64,000 bases of DNA from Pseudomonas fluorescens (lineage in GTDB: Bacteria > Pseudomonadota > Gammaproteobacteria > Pseudomonadales > Pseudomonadaceae): the NCBI RefSeq assembly GCF_018614655.1, contig NZ_JAGGOG010000036.1:95167-159166 (forward strand). Reading direction: 5' to 3'. The notes below the pieces were generated by a model. That model was not told the DNA's origin. It did no database searches and saw only the letters and a program-made list of their open reading frames with translations. Within the stretch, counting starts at the first letter, position 1. Each line of letters starts with the position of its first letter. The translations under genes were made by a program, and so were the position numbers. Positions 53,934 through 62,250 of the stretch are shown one piece after another.

Positions 53934-54350
53934 ATGAGCATCTGCGGCATCGAAATCAAAGGCAGCGAGGCGATCATCGCCGTCGTCTCCCTGGACAACC
54001 AGGCGCTGAGCCACGTCGCCCTGGCCACCAAGAAAATCGCCCTCGAAGACGACGATGAAGCAGCCAACGTCAAAGCGTTCGCCCACCAGGTGGCCGCGTT
54101 TGTGCGCGATAACGGCATTACCCGCATCGCCATCAAGAAACGCAGCAAGAAAGGCGAATTCGCCGGTGGCCCCACCACGTTCAAGATTGAAGGCGTGTTT
54201 CAGTTGCTGGAAGGTTGCGAGGTGACGTTGCTGTCGCCGCAGACCATCAATGCGCAGAACAAGAAACACGATTTCGCCCTGCCGACGACGCTGAACAAGT
54301 ATCAGCATGAGGCTTTTAAAGCGGCGTGCTCGGCACTGATGAAGAAGTAA
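53934..54350 (+). CDS. DUF3010 family protein
   Basis: A 138-residue soluble protein starting MSICGIEIKGSEAIIAVVSL, with the RNase H-like/actin-like look of DUF3010 proteins (GIEIKG...AVVS; FKIEGVFQLLEGCEVTLLSP). The function is unknown. AAGGCG precedes the ATG at 53934. It may be read from the MFS promoter. A REP-like element follows. Confidence 0.85.
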   Translation: MSICGIEIKGSEAIIAVVSLDNQALSHVALATKKIALEDDDEAANVKAFAHQVAAFVRDNGITRIAIKKRSKKGEFAGGPTTFKIEGVFQLLEGCEVTLLSPQTINAQNKKHDFALPTTLNKYQHEAFKAACSALMKK

Positions 54351-54380
54351 GCCACACAAATATCCATTGTGGGTGGGCTT

Positions 54381-54492
54381 GTGTGGGAGTGGGCTTGCTC
54401 GCGAATACGGTGGGTCAGTTGATACATTCGGCGACTGACACACCGCATTCGCGAGCAAGCCCGCTCCCACACTGGATCTCCCACACTGGATC
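54381..54492. repeat. REP-like inverted repeat with a 14-bp tandem duplication
   Basis: The inverted repeat (GTGTGGGAGTGGGCTTGCTC...GAGCAAGCCCGCTCCCAC) spans 54381-54470. TCCCACACTGGATC is then repeated exactly at 54465-54478 and 54479-54492. It separates the convergent DUF3010 and ATPase genes. Confidence 0.85.
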
Positions 54493-54502
54493 TATGTTGT
54501 AT

Positions 54503-55681
54503 TTAGCGGCGTGCAAATCCTTTGTGCTTGAGCCAATCACCAAAGGACTTGTCTTCCAGGGCATACGCTCCCCGGCTCGACTTCCACACCAGCTCCTTGT
54601 CCCGCAACGCATCAATGCAGGCCTGAATCGTCTGGGTGCCCGGCACCACGTCGCTGCCCATCGCCTCCAACGCCTTGCCCACCGCTGTGAGCGTGCTGTC
54701 GGTAAATGGCGCAAACGGCTCGTTGTTCTGGGAGCGCTCGACCATCACCTCCAGTACCGCTCGTTGCGGCACGGTCAGGGCATTCCAAGCACTTTCAAAC
54801 TCAGTCCACACGCCCGCGCGCAGGAATTCGGCACGGTTGTGCAGCAATTGGCTGAGGTTGCTCGCATCGCCGAGGTCCAGTGCGACTTCGCTGATGATGG
54901 TGCGCAACATCTCCGGGCGACGGCCGACCAGTTCGAAGGCTTCATCAATATCGGCAGCGCTGAACTGATTGGTCTCGGCCAACTGGGCATTGAGGTGCGC
55001 GGTGTAGGCCTGGGTGAACTCTTTGCCAAGCAAGGGAAACGGGGTAATGCTTGAGCCGAAAAACGGTTGGCTTTTACCGAGCACCAAATGGGCAAGTTTG
55101 TCGCGGTTGGAGCCGGTGAACACCAGGCGCAAGCCGCTGCCCTCGCCTTCACGGCCTTGGTTGAGTTGATCCCGCGCCGCCTTGAGGGCGAACATCGCGT
55201 TGATACCGGCCTCGGTGGTCAGAGCGTGTTGTGCCTCGTCAATCACCAGCACTACGGTTTTCTGCGCCGCGCTATGGAGCAACTCTAACGCTTGAGTCAG
55301 CGTGGCCCCGGGCGGCAGTTGAGGCGTGGTGAAGTCCCAGGACAAGGTGCGCAGGAAGCTGAGTTTTTCGACGCCGATGGATTTGGCCAGCTTGCGAATG
55401 CCATTTTCATAGGGCACCAGGGCGGCAGCGATGGCTCCGGCGATCAGGTCTGCCGGGTCTTGTTCCTTGTTGGCCCAAAGGTCGACATACACCGCCAGCC
55501 AGCCCCGAGCCTGGCACTCCGGGATCAAGTCTTCACGTAAAAAGGTACTTTTGCCCGTGCGACGCGGCGCCGCCAGGAACAGGCCGGAGGTGAAATCCTG
55601 GATCCCGGTACCCACCAGGCCATCGGCAATGCTGACGGCCAGCGCGGGCCGGCGAAACACGAAACCACTGTTCTTCGACAT
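54503..55681 (-). CDS. Stand-alone AAA/STAND-like ATPase
   Basis: A 392-residue soluble ATPase. Walker A is AAPRRTGKST (37-46, Ala in place of the usual first Gly), Walker B is VVLVIDEAQHAL (143-154), a sensor-like segment is LRLVFTGSNRDKL, and a GRRPEMLRTI stretch (about 253-262) may supply a sensor-2 Arg. The last ~100 residues (LTVPQRAVLEVMVER...) look like a winged helix. It resembles COG1672-type ATPases whose targets are mostly unknown. It has its own consensus promoter and a palindromic operator. No partner gene lies beside it. Confidence 0.82.
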   Translation of the reverse strand: MSKNSGFVFRRPALAVSIADGLVGTGIQDFTSGLFLAAPRRTGKSTFLREDLIPECQARGWLAVYVDLWANKEQDPADLIAGAIAAALVPYENGIRKLAKSIGVEKLSFLRTLSWDFTTPQLPPGATLTQALELLHSAAQKTVVLVIDEAQHALTTEAGINAMFALKAARDQLNQGREGEGSGLRLVFTGSNRDKLAHLVLGKSQPFFGSSITPFPLLGKEFTQAYTAHLNAQLAETNQFSAADIDEAFELVGRRPEMLRTIISEVALDLGDASNLSQLLHNRAEFLRAGVWTEFESAWNALTVPQRAVLEVMVERSQNNEPFAPFTDSTLTAVGKALEAMGSDVVPGTQTIQACIDALRDKELVWKSSRGAYALEDKSFGDWLKHKGFARR

Positions 55682-55706
55682 GGCTTTATACCCAATTATG
55701 AAAACA

Positions 55707-55721
55707 ACTATAAATTATAGT
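55707..55721. promoter_or_regulatory. Perfect 15-bp palindrome at the ATPase gene start of transcription
   Basis: ACTATAA-A-TTATAGT is a perfect palindrome just downstream of the -10 element. A third half-site ACTATAA lies at 55736-55742, inside the spacer. The position suits a repressor, perhaps the ATPase itself through its C-terminal winged helix. Confidence 0.55.
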
Positions 55722-55725
55722 CACG

Positions 55726-55753
55726 AGTATAATTAACTATAATCGGTTGTCAA
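55726..55753 (-). promoter_or_regulatory. Sigma-70 consensus promoter of the ATPase gene
   Basis: On the minus strand, TTGACA (55753-55748), a 16-base spacer and TATACT (55731-55726). The -35 overlaps the last codons of cdhR. The local base composition is strikingly AT-rich for this genome. Confidence 0.65.
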
Positions 55754-56694
55754 ACCACCTCCCGTCGCCGGTCTTCCCTCGGACACTTGGCAAACCGCGC
55801 ACGGTAACTGCGGGTGAAATACGACGGTGACTCAAACCCGCAGGCAATGCTCACTTCCAGCACGCTCATGTCGGTCTGGCGCAGCAATTGCCGAGCCTTT
55901 TCCAGGCGCAGGCCAAGGTAGAAGTTGCTTGGCGTATCGTTCAGGTGCAGACGAAACAAGCGCTCTAACTGCCGCCGCGTGACCTTGATCGACTCCGCCA
56001 ATGCCAGCGTGCTCAACGGCGGTTCGGTGTGCTGCTCCATCTCGCCGATCACGTGCACCAGCTTCTTGTTGTTGATGCCGTAGCGCGTGGCGATTTGCAT
56101 ACGCTGGTGGTCTTTGCGGGGGCGAATGCGGCCAAGCACAAACTGTTCGGAGACCTGGATCGCCAATTCCGGCCCGTGGGCCTGGCTGATCAGGTCGAGC
56201 ATCAAGTCGATAGAGGCCGTGCCTCCGGCGCAGGTGATGCGCCGACGGTCGATTTCAAACAGTTCCTGGGTCACCGTCAGTTGTGGATAAGACTCCTTGA
56301 AGGCGTCGATGGCTTCCCAATGCAGGGTCAGGCGGTGGTCGTCCAGCAAGCCACCCTCGGCGAGGACAAAGCTGCCGGTGTCGATAGCGCCGAGGGTCAC
56401 ACCTTCGTTGTCGAGACGGCGCAGCCAGTGCTCAAGTGCAGGCGTGACGAACTTCAGCGGCTCGAAACCGGCCACCACCAACAGGGTCGCGCCCTTTTTC
56501 AGCGGCTCCAACGCAGCGTCGGCGTTGACCGACATGCCATTGCTCGCCAATACCGCGCCGCCATCGGCGCTCAACACATGCCAGCGGTACAACTCGCCAC
56601 GAAAGCGATTGGCCACGCGCAACGGTTCGATGGCGGAAATAAAACCGATGGCAGAGAAACCCGGCATCAGCAGAAAGTAGAAATCCTGGGACAT
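55750..56694 (-). CDS. cdhR: Carnitine-responsive AraC-family regulator CdhR
   Basis: A 314-residue regulator with an N-terminal DJ-1/PfpI (GATase1-like) sensing domain (about 1-190) and a C-terminal AraC double helix-turn-helix (about 215-312, LALAESIKVTRRQLERLFRL, VSIACGFESPSYFTRSYRARF). At the nucleophile-elbow position Asp105 (GAIDTGSF) replaces the Cys of the enzyme family. It activates the divergent caiX-cdh operon in response to carnitine in P. aeruginosa. I chose the ATG at 56694 (MSQDFYFLLMPG); the long upstream frame crosses the divergent promoter. Confidence 0.9.
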   Translation of the reverse strand: MSQDFYFLLMPGFSAIGFISAIEPLRVANRFRGELYRWHVLSADGGAVLASNGMSVNADAALEPLKKGATLLVVAGFEPLKFVTPALEHWLRRLDNEGVTLGAIDTGSFVLAEGGLLDDHRLTLHWEAIDAFKESYPQLTVTQELFEIDRRRITCAGGTASIDLMLDLISQAHGPELAIQVSEQFVLGRIRPRKDHQRMQIATRYGINNKKLVHVIGEMEQHTEPPLSTLALAESIKVTRRQLERLFRLHLNDTPSNFYLGLRLEKARQLLRQTDMSVLEVSIACGFESPSYFTRSYRARFAKCPREDRRREVV

Positions 56695-56764
56695 GGAGCG
56701 CACTCGTGGGACGGGCAGCGTGGTCACTGTGATACGCCAGTTCAATCGGTCATTCAAGAGCACA

Positions 56765-56799
56765 GGTCGCTGCAGTGCAAGAGCTGGTCGCCGCCGTGC
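56765..56799. promoter_or_regulatory. 21-bp-spaced direct repeat, candidate CdhR operator
   Basis: GGTCGCTGCAGTGC (56765-56778... in register) and GGTCGCCGCCGTGC start 21 bases apart and agree at 12 of 14 positions. Two direct half-sites on the same helix face are the standard AraC-family operator. It lies between cdhR and caiX. Confidence 0.7.
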
Positions 56800-56887
56800 G
56801 TTTTGTCGGGCATCAAGCTGAGTAACTTGGCTGCACGGCGCACAAAGACGCCGGAACCCACAATAACGACCTGCCGAGGGATCCACC

Positions 56888-57832
56888 ATGAACCGACTGA
56901 TCAGCCGCTGCGTGCTTGCACTCAGCGCCAGCGCCATTTTGAGCACCAACGTAATGGCCGCCGACGCCGCGTCCTGCCAGAACGTGCGCATGGGCGTGGT
57001 GAACTGGACCGACGTGATCGCCACCAGCGCCATGACCCAAGTGCTGCTCGACGGCCTCGGCTACAAGACCAAACAAACCAGCGCGTCCCAGCAAATTATC
57101 TTCGCCGGGATCCGCGACCAGCGCCTGGACCTGTTCCTCGGCTACTGGAACCCGCTGATGACTCAGACCATCACGCCTTTTGTCGACGCCAAGCAGGTCA
57201 AGGTCCTCGACGCGCCCAGCCTCAAGGACGCCCGCGCCACCCTCGCGGTCCCGACTTACCTCGCGGACAAGGGCCTGAAAACCTTCGCCGATATCGCCAA
57301 GTTCGAAAAAGAGCTGGGCGGCAAGATCTACGGTATCGAACCCGGCTCAGGCGCCAACACCCAGATCAAGGCAATGATCACCAAAAACCAGTTTGGCCTG
57401 GGCAAATTCCAACTGGTGGAATCCAGCGAGGCCGGCATGCTCGCCGCCGTGGACCGCGCCGTGCGGCGTAAGGAAGCCGTGGTGTTCTTCGGTTGGGCAC
57501 CGCACCCGATGAACGTCAACGTGGCGATGACCTACCTCACCGGTAGCGACGACGCCCTGGGCCCGAATGAAGGCATGGCCACGGTCTGGACCGTCACTTC
57601 GCCAACCTACGCCGAGCAATGCCCGAATGTGCAAAAGCTGCTGACCAACCTGACCTTCACCGCCGCCGACGAGAGCCGGATGATGCAACCGCTGCTGGAT
57701 CACAAGGACGCTTTCGAGTCCGCCCGGCAATGGCTCAAGGATCACCCGCAAGACCAGCAGCGCTGGCTGGAAGGTGTGACCACCTTCGACGGCAAGCCGG
57801 CAGCGGCCAACCTGCAATTGACCAGCCAATAA
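56888..57832 (+). CDS. caiX: Carnitine-binding periplasmic protein CaiX
   Basis: A 314-residue substrate-binding protein of the choline/betaine/carnitine (OpuAC/ProX-like) type, with a signal peptide (about 1-25, ending NVMAADA). Ligand-pocket aromatic residues are in GVVNWTDV, LFLGYWNP and VVFFGWAPHPMN. It delivers carnitine to a shared ABC transporter (in P. aeruginosa the choline core transporter), whose genes are not in the window. The ATG at 56888 follows a GAGGG site. It is the first gene of the carnitine operon. Confidence 0.93.
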   Translation: MNRLISRCVLALSASAILSTNVMAADAASCQNVRMGVVNWTDVIATSAMTQVLLDGLGYKTKQTSASQQIIFAGIRDQRLDLFLGYWNPLMTQTITPFVDAKQVKVLDAPSLKDARATLAVPTYLADKGLKTFADIAKFEKELGGKIYGIEPGSGANTQIKAMITKNQFGLGKFQLVESSEAGMLAAVDRAVRRKEAVVFFGWAPHPMNVNVAMTYLTGSDDALGPNEGMATVWTVTSPTYAEQCPNVQKLLTNLTFTAADESRMMQPLLDHKDAFESARQWLKDHPQDQQRWLEGVTTFDGKPAAANLQLTSQ

Positions 57833-57910
57833 CCTTATTCGAATCACCGTTTCGCAGCTGATGTTGGCTGCGAACGGCATCACTACGCCCGCCTTTAAGG
57901 AACCTGCCCC

Positions 57911-58798
57911 ATGAACCACGACGTCATCATCACCTGCGCACTCACCGGTGCTGGCGACACGACCGCCAGAAGCCCACATGTGCCGGTCACCCCAAAACAA
58001 ATCGCAGCCGCTGCGGTGGAAGCCGCCAAGGCTGGCGCCACGGTCGTGCATTGCCACGTACGTGACCCCGAAACAGGAAAGTTCAGCCGCGACGTGGCGC
58101 TGTACCGCGAAGTAATGGAACGCATCCGCGAGGCGGACATCGACATCATCGTCAACCTCACCGCTGGCATGGGTGGCGACCTGGAAATCGGTGGTGGCGA
58201 GAACCCGATGGAGTTCGGTCCCAACACCGACCTGGTGGGCCCACTGACCCGCCTGGCGCATGTTGAAGCATTGTTGCCGGAAATCTGCACCCTGGACTGC
58301 GGCACCCTGAACTTCGGCGATGGCGACACCATTTACGTCTCCACTCCAGCCCAACTACGCGCTGGCGCCAAGCGCATTCAAGAGCTGGGCGTGAAAGCCG
58401 AACTGGAAATTTTCGACACCGGTCACCTGTGGTTCGCCAAGCAGATGATCAAGGAAGGCTTGCTCGACAACCCACTGTTCCAGCTGTGTCTGGGCATCCC
58501 CTGGGGCGCGCCGGCCGACACCACCACCATGAAAGCCATGGTCGACAACCTGCCGGCGGACGCCGTGTGGGCCGGCTTCGGCATTGGTCGCATGCAAATG
58601 CCGATGGCGGCACAAGCAGTGCTGCTGGGCGGCAACGTGCGGGTCGGCCTGGAAGACAACTTGTGGCTGGACAAAGGTGTGCTGGCAACCAATGGGCAAC
58701 TGGTGGAACGCGCCGGCGAGATTCTCAGCCGCCTCGGTGCACGGGTCATGACCCCCGCTGAAGGCCGCATCAAGATGGGTTTGACCAAGCGCGGCTGA
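57911..58798 (+). CDS. cdhC: Dehydrocarnitine cleavage enzyme CdhC (BKACE family)
   Basis: A 295-residue beta-keto acid cleavage enzyme (DUF849). Zinc-site motifs are VVHCHVRDPETGKFS (His and Asp/Glu ligands) and a downstream EIFDTGHLWFA. With acetyl-CoA it converts 3-dehydrocarnitine to glycine-betainyl-CoA and acetoacetate. It lies 78 bases after caiX and is followed by cdhA, the standard order. Identity rests on family plus operon context. Confidence 0.92.
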   Translation: MNHDVIITCALTGAGDTTARSPHVPVTPKQIAAAAVEAAKAGATVVHCHVRDPETGKFSRDVALYREVMERIREADIDIIVNLTAGMGGDLEIGGGENPMEFGPNTDLVGPLTRLAHVEALLPEICTLDCGTLNFGDGDTIYVSTPAQLRAGAKRIQELGVKAELEIFDTGHLWFAKQMIKEGLLDNPLFQLCLGIPWGAPADTTTMKAMVDNLPADAVWAGFGIGRMQMPMAAQAVLLGGNVRVGLEDNLWLDKGVLATNGQLVERAGEILSRLGARVMTPAEGRIKMGLTKRG

Positions 58799-58830
58799 CC
58801 ACACTTCTCCTGTCGGAACCGGATCAAAGG

Positions 58831-58854
58831 TGGGAGCGGGCTTGCTCGCTCCCA
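58831..58854. repeat. Short hairpin of the REP-like family between cdhC and cdhA
   Basis: TGGGAGCG and CGCTCCCA pair exactly around GGCTTGCT. It looks like a collapsed single-arm copy of the common family, lying inside the operon. Confidence 0.75.
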
Positions 58855-58903
58855 CACTGATCCGGCTCCTATACATAATCACCGAACCTGTCAGGAATCA
58901 GCC

Positions 58904-59869
58904 ATGAGTTTTATCACTGAAATCAAAACATTCGCCGCGCTGGGCAGCGGTGTTATCGGCAGCGGCTGGGTTTCCCGCGCACTCGCCCACGGCCTCGATG
59001 TAGTGGCCTGGGACCCAGCGCCGGGCGCTGAAGCCGCCTTGCGCAAACGTGTCGCCAACGCGTGGGGCGCACTGGAAAAGCAAGGCCTGGCGCCGGGCGC
59101 CTCCCAGGGTCGCCTGCGCTTTGTCGCCACCATTGAAGAGTGCGTGAAAGACGCCGACTTCATCCAGGAAAGCGCCCCGGAACGCCTGGAACTGAAACTG
59201 GAACTGCACAGCAAGATCAGCGCGGCGGCCAAGCCCAATGCGTTGATCGGCTCGAGCACTTCGGGGCTGTTGCCCAGTGAGTTTTATGAAGGTTCCACTC
59301 ACCCGGAACGTTGCGTGGTGGGTCACCCGTTCAACCCGGTGTACCTGCTGCCGCTGGTAGAAGTGGTGGGCGGGAAGAACACCGCACCGCAAGCGATTCA
59401 GGCAGCCATCAAGGTCTATGAATCCCTCGGCATGCGCCCACTGCATGTGCGCAAAGAGGTGCCTGGTTTTATCGCTGACCGTCTGCTGGAGGCGCTGTGG
59501 CGTGAGGCACTGCATCTGGTCAACGATGGTGTGGCGACCACCGGCGAGATCGATGATGCGATCCGTTTTGGTGCCGGTTTGCGTTGGTCATTCATGGGCA
59601 CATTCCTGACGTACACACTGGCCGGTGGCGATGCGGGGATGCGGCATTTCATGGCGCAGTTTGGGCCGGCGTTGCAACTGCCGTGGACTTACCTGCCGGC
59701 GCCGGAATTGACTGACAAGTTGATTGACGATGTGGTGGAGGGCACCCGTGAGCAGTTGGGAACGCACAGCATTTCGGCGCTGGAGCGCTATCGTGATGAT
59801 TGCCTGCTGGCGGTGCTGGAAGCGGTGAGGGCGACCAAGGAAAAACACGGTATGACCTTCGCCGAATAA
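58904..59869 (+). CDS. cdhA: L-carnitine dehydrogenase CdhA
   Basis: A 321-residue NAD-dependent enzyme of the 3-hydroxyacyl-CoA dehydrogenase fold that oxidises carnitine to 3-dehydrocarnitine. The NAD motif is LGSGVIGSGWVSRALA (13-28), the catalytic His is His141 in VVGHPFNPVYLLPLVEVVGG, and Glu153 completes the pair. The length is that of bacterial carnitine dehydrogenases without the fused thioesterase. The ATG at 58904 is preceded by CAGGAATCAGCC. Confidence 0.95.
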   Translation: MSFITEIKTFAALGSGVIGSGWVSRALAHGLDVVAWDPAPGAEAALRKRVANAWGALEKQGLAPGASQGRLRFVATIEECVKDADFIQESAPERLELKLELHSKISAAAKPNALIGSSTSGLLPSEFYEGSTHPERCVVGHPFNPVYLLPLVEVVGGKNTAPQAIQAAIKVYESLGMRPLHVRKEVPGFIADRLLEALWREALHLVNDGVATTGEIDDAIRFGAGLRWSFMGTFLTYTLAGGDAGMRHFMAQFGPALQLPWTYLPAPELTDKLIDDVVEGTREQLGTHSISALERYRDDCLLAVLEAVRATKEKHGMTFAE

Positions 59870-59873
59870 CCCT

Positions 59874-59978
59874 GTGTAGCCGCTGCCGAGGCACGAGACT
59901 GCGATGGGCTTGCGTAGCGGCCCCAAAGGCGGTCCTGCGGACACGCATCGCAGCCTCGTGCCTCGGCAGCGGCTACAA
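59874..59978. repeat. REP-like inverted repeat between cdhA and cdhB
   Basis: GTGTAGCCGCTGCCGAGGCA...GAGGCTGCGA-type arms; the right arm is TGCCTCGGCAGCGGCTACA. It is the third copy of the 2386/26332 family and fills the gap inside the carnitine operon. Confidence 0.88.
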
Positions 59979-60028
59979 CCTATCGCGAAAAGCCCCACAG
60001 CTACTGCGTACACTTTGGAAGCCAAGCC

Positions 60029-60505
60029 ATGCCCGCACTCACCACCTACACCACCAAAATCCTCCCCGACTGGGTCGACTACAACGGCCACCTGCGCGAC
60101 GCGTTCTATCTGCTGATCTTCAGTTACGCCACCGACGCGTTGATGGACACCCTGGGCCTTACCAGCGAAAACCGCGAAGCCAGCGGCAATTCGCTCTTCA
60201 CCCTGGAACTGCACCTCAACTACCTGCACGAAGTGAAGCTGGGCGCTGAAGTAGAGATCCACACCCAACTCATCGCCCACGACCGCAAGCGCCTGCACCT
60301 CTATCACAGCCTGCACCTGATGGGCGAAGCACAAGAGCTGGCGGGCAACGAACAGATGCTGCTGCACGTTGATCTCGCCGGGCCGCATTCGGCGCCATTC
60401 AGTGAAACAGTACTGAGCAAGCTGACCGCCATCAGCGCCGAGCAGATCGACCTGCCGAAACCGGCCCTCCTCGGCCGAGTGATTGGACTGCCACCCCAAA
60501 AATAA
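60029..60505 (+). CDS. cdhB: Betainyl-CoA thioesterase CdhB
   Basis: A 158-residue hotdog-fold thioesterase of the 4-hydroxybenzoyl-CoA type (WVDYNGHLRDAFYLLIFSYA, with the usual Asp/Asn near the N-terminus; LELHLNYLHEVKLGAEVEIH). It hydrolyses glycine-betainyl-CoA to glycine betaine, the exit from the carnitine-specific steps. The ATG at 60029 begins MPALTTYTTKILPDWVDYNG. It lies 9 bases before the dioxygenase gene. Confidence 0.91.
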   Translation: MPALTTYTTKILPDWVDYNGHLRDAFYLLIFSYATDALMDTLGLTSENREASGNSLFTLELHLNYLHEVKLGAEVEIHTQLIAHDRKRLHLYHSLHLMGEAQELAGNEQMLLHVDLAGPHSAPFSETVLSKLTAISAEQIDLPKPALLGRVIGLPPQK

Positions 60506-60514
60506 GGAATCGCC

Positions 60515-61675
60515 ATGCAAACTGCCGCCGCTGTTGCCGACTTCCGTACTTACCCATTGATCAGCGACCTGGCCGACGTGCAGGTGCACAGCGATCACGT
60601 CCGCGTGCAATGGGCCGATGGCCGGGTCAGCCCGTTCCATCACCAATGGTTGCGGGATAACTGCCCCTGCCCTTCGTGTGTCTACAGCGTGACCCGTGAA
60701 CAGGTGTTGGAAATCGTCGATGTCGACGAAGACCTCACGGCTACCAGTGCCCGTATCGACCAGGGGTTTCTGAGTGTGCAGTGGAGCGGCGGTCATCACA
60801 GCCAGTACGATCCCGGTTGGCTGCGGGCCCATGCCTATGACGATGAGTCCCGCGCCGAGCGCCGGTCTGCCAAACCGAAATCCAAGCTCTGGGACCGCTC
60901 ATTCGAGCTGCCTGTTTTTGAATACGCAGCGTTGATGGAGGACCCCAACGCATTGCTGCAATGGCTGCTGGCATTACGCGACAGCGGCCTCACCCAGGTA
61001 CGCGGCGTGCCCACCGAACCTGGTTCGCTGGCACTGATCGCCAAACGCATTTCGTTCATCCGCGAGAGCAACTTCGGCGTGCTGTTCAACGTGCAATCCA
61101 AGGCCGACGCCGACAGCAACGCCTACACCGCGTTCAACCTGCCACTGCACAGCGATTTGCCAACGCGAGAGCTGCAACCGGGGCTGCAATTTTTGCATTG
61201 CCTGGTGAATGATGCCGACGGTGGGGAGAGTATTTTTGTCGACGGCTTCGCCATCGCCCGAGCTCTGCGTGATGAGGATCCCGAAGCGTTTCGTGCGTTG
61301 TGTGAAATCCCCGTAGAGTTCCGCAATAAGGACCGTCACAGCGACTATCGCCGTCTGGCGCCGATCATCGCGCTGGATGCCTTGGGAGACGTCGCCGAGA
61401 TTCGCATGGCCAACTTTCTACGCGGGCCGTTTGAGGCAAGCGTGGAACACATGCCGTTGTTGTACCGCGCCTATCGCCGGTTGATTGCGATGACCCGGGA
61501 AGACCGCTTTCGCCTGGTCAAGCGCTTGAATCCCGGTGAACTGTGGTGCTTCGATAACCGCCGCACCTTGCATGCGCGCAACGCGTTTGATCCGGCGTCC
61601 GGCGCGCGGCATTTCCAGGGCTGCTATATCGATCGGGATGAGTTGTTGTCCAGGATATTGGTATTGCAACGGTAG
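60515..61675 (+). CDS. Gamma-butyrobetaine hydroxylase (BBOX)
   Basis: A 386-residue Fe(II)/2-oxoglutarate dioxygenase. The iron triad is His212-x-Asp214 (LPLHSDLP) and His353 (RTLHARNAF). The N-terminal zinc domain has Cys50, Cys52 and Cys55 (DNCPCPSCVYS) with His94/95, as in human BBOX1 and the Pseudomonas enzyme. It hydroxylates gamma-butyrobetaine to L-carnitine with O2 and 2-oxoglutarate. AAGGAA precedes the ATG. As last gene of the carnitine operon it extends the route to butyrobetaine. Confidence 0.92.
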   Translation: MQTAAAVADFRTYPLISDLADVQVHSDHVRVQWADGRVSPFHHQWLRDNCPCPSCVYSVTREQVLEIVDVDEDLTATSARIDQGFLSVQWSGGHHSQYDPGWLRAHAYDDESRAERRSAKPKSKLWDRSFELPVFEYAALMEDPNALLQWLLALRDSGLTQVRGVPTEPGSLALIAKRISFIRESNFGVLFNVQSKADADSNAYTAFNLPLHSDLPTRELQPGLQFLHCLVNDADGGESIFVDGFAIARALRDEDPEAFRALCEIPVEFRNKDRHSDYRRLAPIIALDALGDVAEIRMANFLRGPFEASVEHMPLLYRAYRRLIAMTREDRFRLVKRLNPGELWCFDNRRTLHARNAFDPASGARHFQGCYIDRDELLSRILVLQR

Positions 61676-61982
61676 ACCGCAGCGCGCCCTTCGCGAGCAA
61701 GTCGAAGAGGCCCTCCACAACACAGCAACCCCCAAAAAAAGCCCCGGTCCAGCCGTGACTGGATCGGGGCAGAGGTGCTTTGTGTGAGCCGCGTATCCCG
61801 AGGGTGACCAAACCTTCAAGCTGCTTGCTGAAGTTCAGTGTGCCCACTCCCGTCCTACGTGAGTTAGCCGAAAACGACCTGTTCATAGGTGTCCCGGACA
61901 TTCGTGCATTCAGGTCTTGCCGACACGCTGATGGCCTACCAGAATCGACCTCATCACCGCTCCCCTAACAAGGATAAACGTC
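61676..61982. other. Intergenic region after the carnitine operon
   Basis: 307 bases. Apart from the hairpin at 61741-61770 and a stray half repeat (TTCGCGAGCAAGTCGAA, about 61689-61705), I see no gene or site. Confidence 0.5.
61734..61770 (-). terminator. Hairpin with T-run on the minus strand
   Basis: GCCCCGGTCCAG and CTGGATCGGGGC pair (one G-T) around CCGTGA, with seven A's on the plus strand at the left edge. It is thus a proper terminator for minus-strand transcription and only a hairpin for the plus strand. It may end long gbdR transcripts. Confidence 0.6.
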
Positions 61983-62246
61983 ATGATGCACGCGGATTTG
62001 ATTGACCAGGATGACCTGCTTGGCCAACTGCGGTCGTTGGGCTTCGAAGTGTCCAGCGGCGCCACCGCCGAGCAGGCGTGTGAGTGTGCGGTGCGCGGCT
62101 TGAGTGAATCGCGGGCCAAGGCACTTAAAGGCATGGTCGAGCAGATGTACACCAGCAGCGCGACGATTCTGCCGGCGGTCAGACAGGCCATTGATAAGCA
62201 GTTGCTGCCGGCACTTGTGCAGTTTCGGCAGAACTCTGGGGCCTGA
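61983..62246 (+). CDS. Small hypothetical protein, 87 residues
   Basis: An 87-residue soluble, mostly helical protein starting MMHADLIDQDDLLGQLRSLG and ending QLLPALVQFRQNSGA. AAGGAT lies 7 bases before the first ATG. No family is recognised. It lies between the carnitine operon and gbdR. Base composition and a good ribosome site suggest it is real. Confidence 0.62.
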   Translation: MMHADLIDQDDLLGQLRSLGFEVSSGATAEQACECAVRGLSESRAKALKGMVEQMYTSSATILPAVRQAIDKQLLPALVQFRQNSGA

Positions 62247-62250
62247 TAAA

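Noticed and set aside
57347..58354. 335-codon antisense frame over caiX and cdhC
   Set aside because: Mirror of two conserved genes; no independent support.
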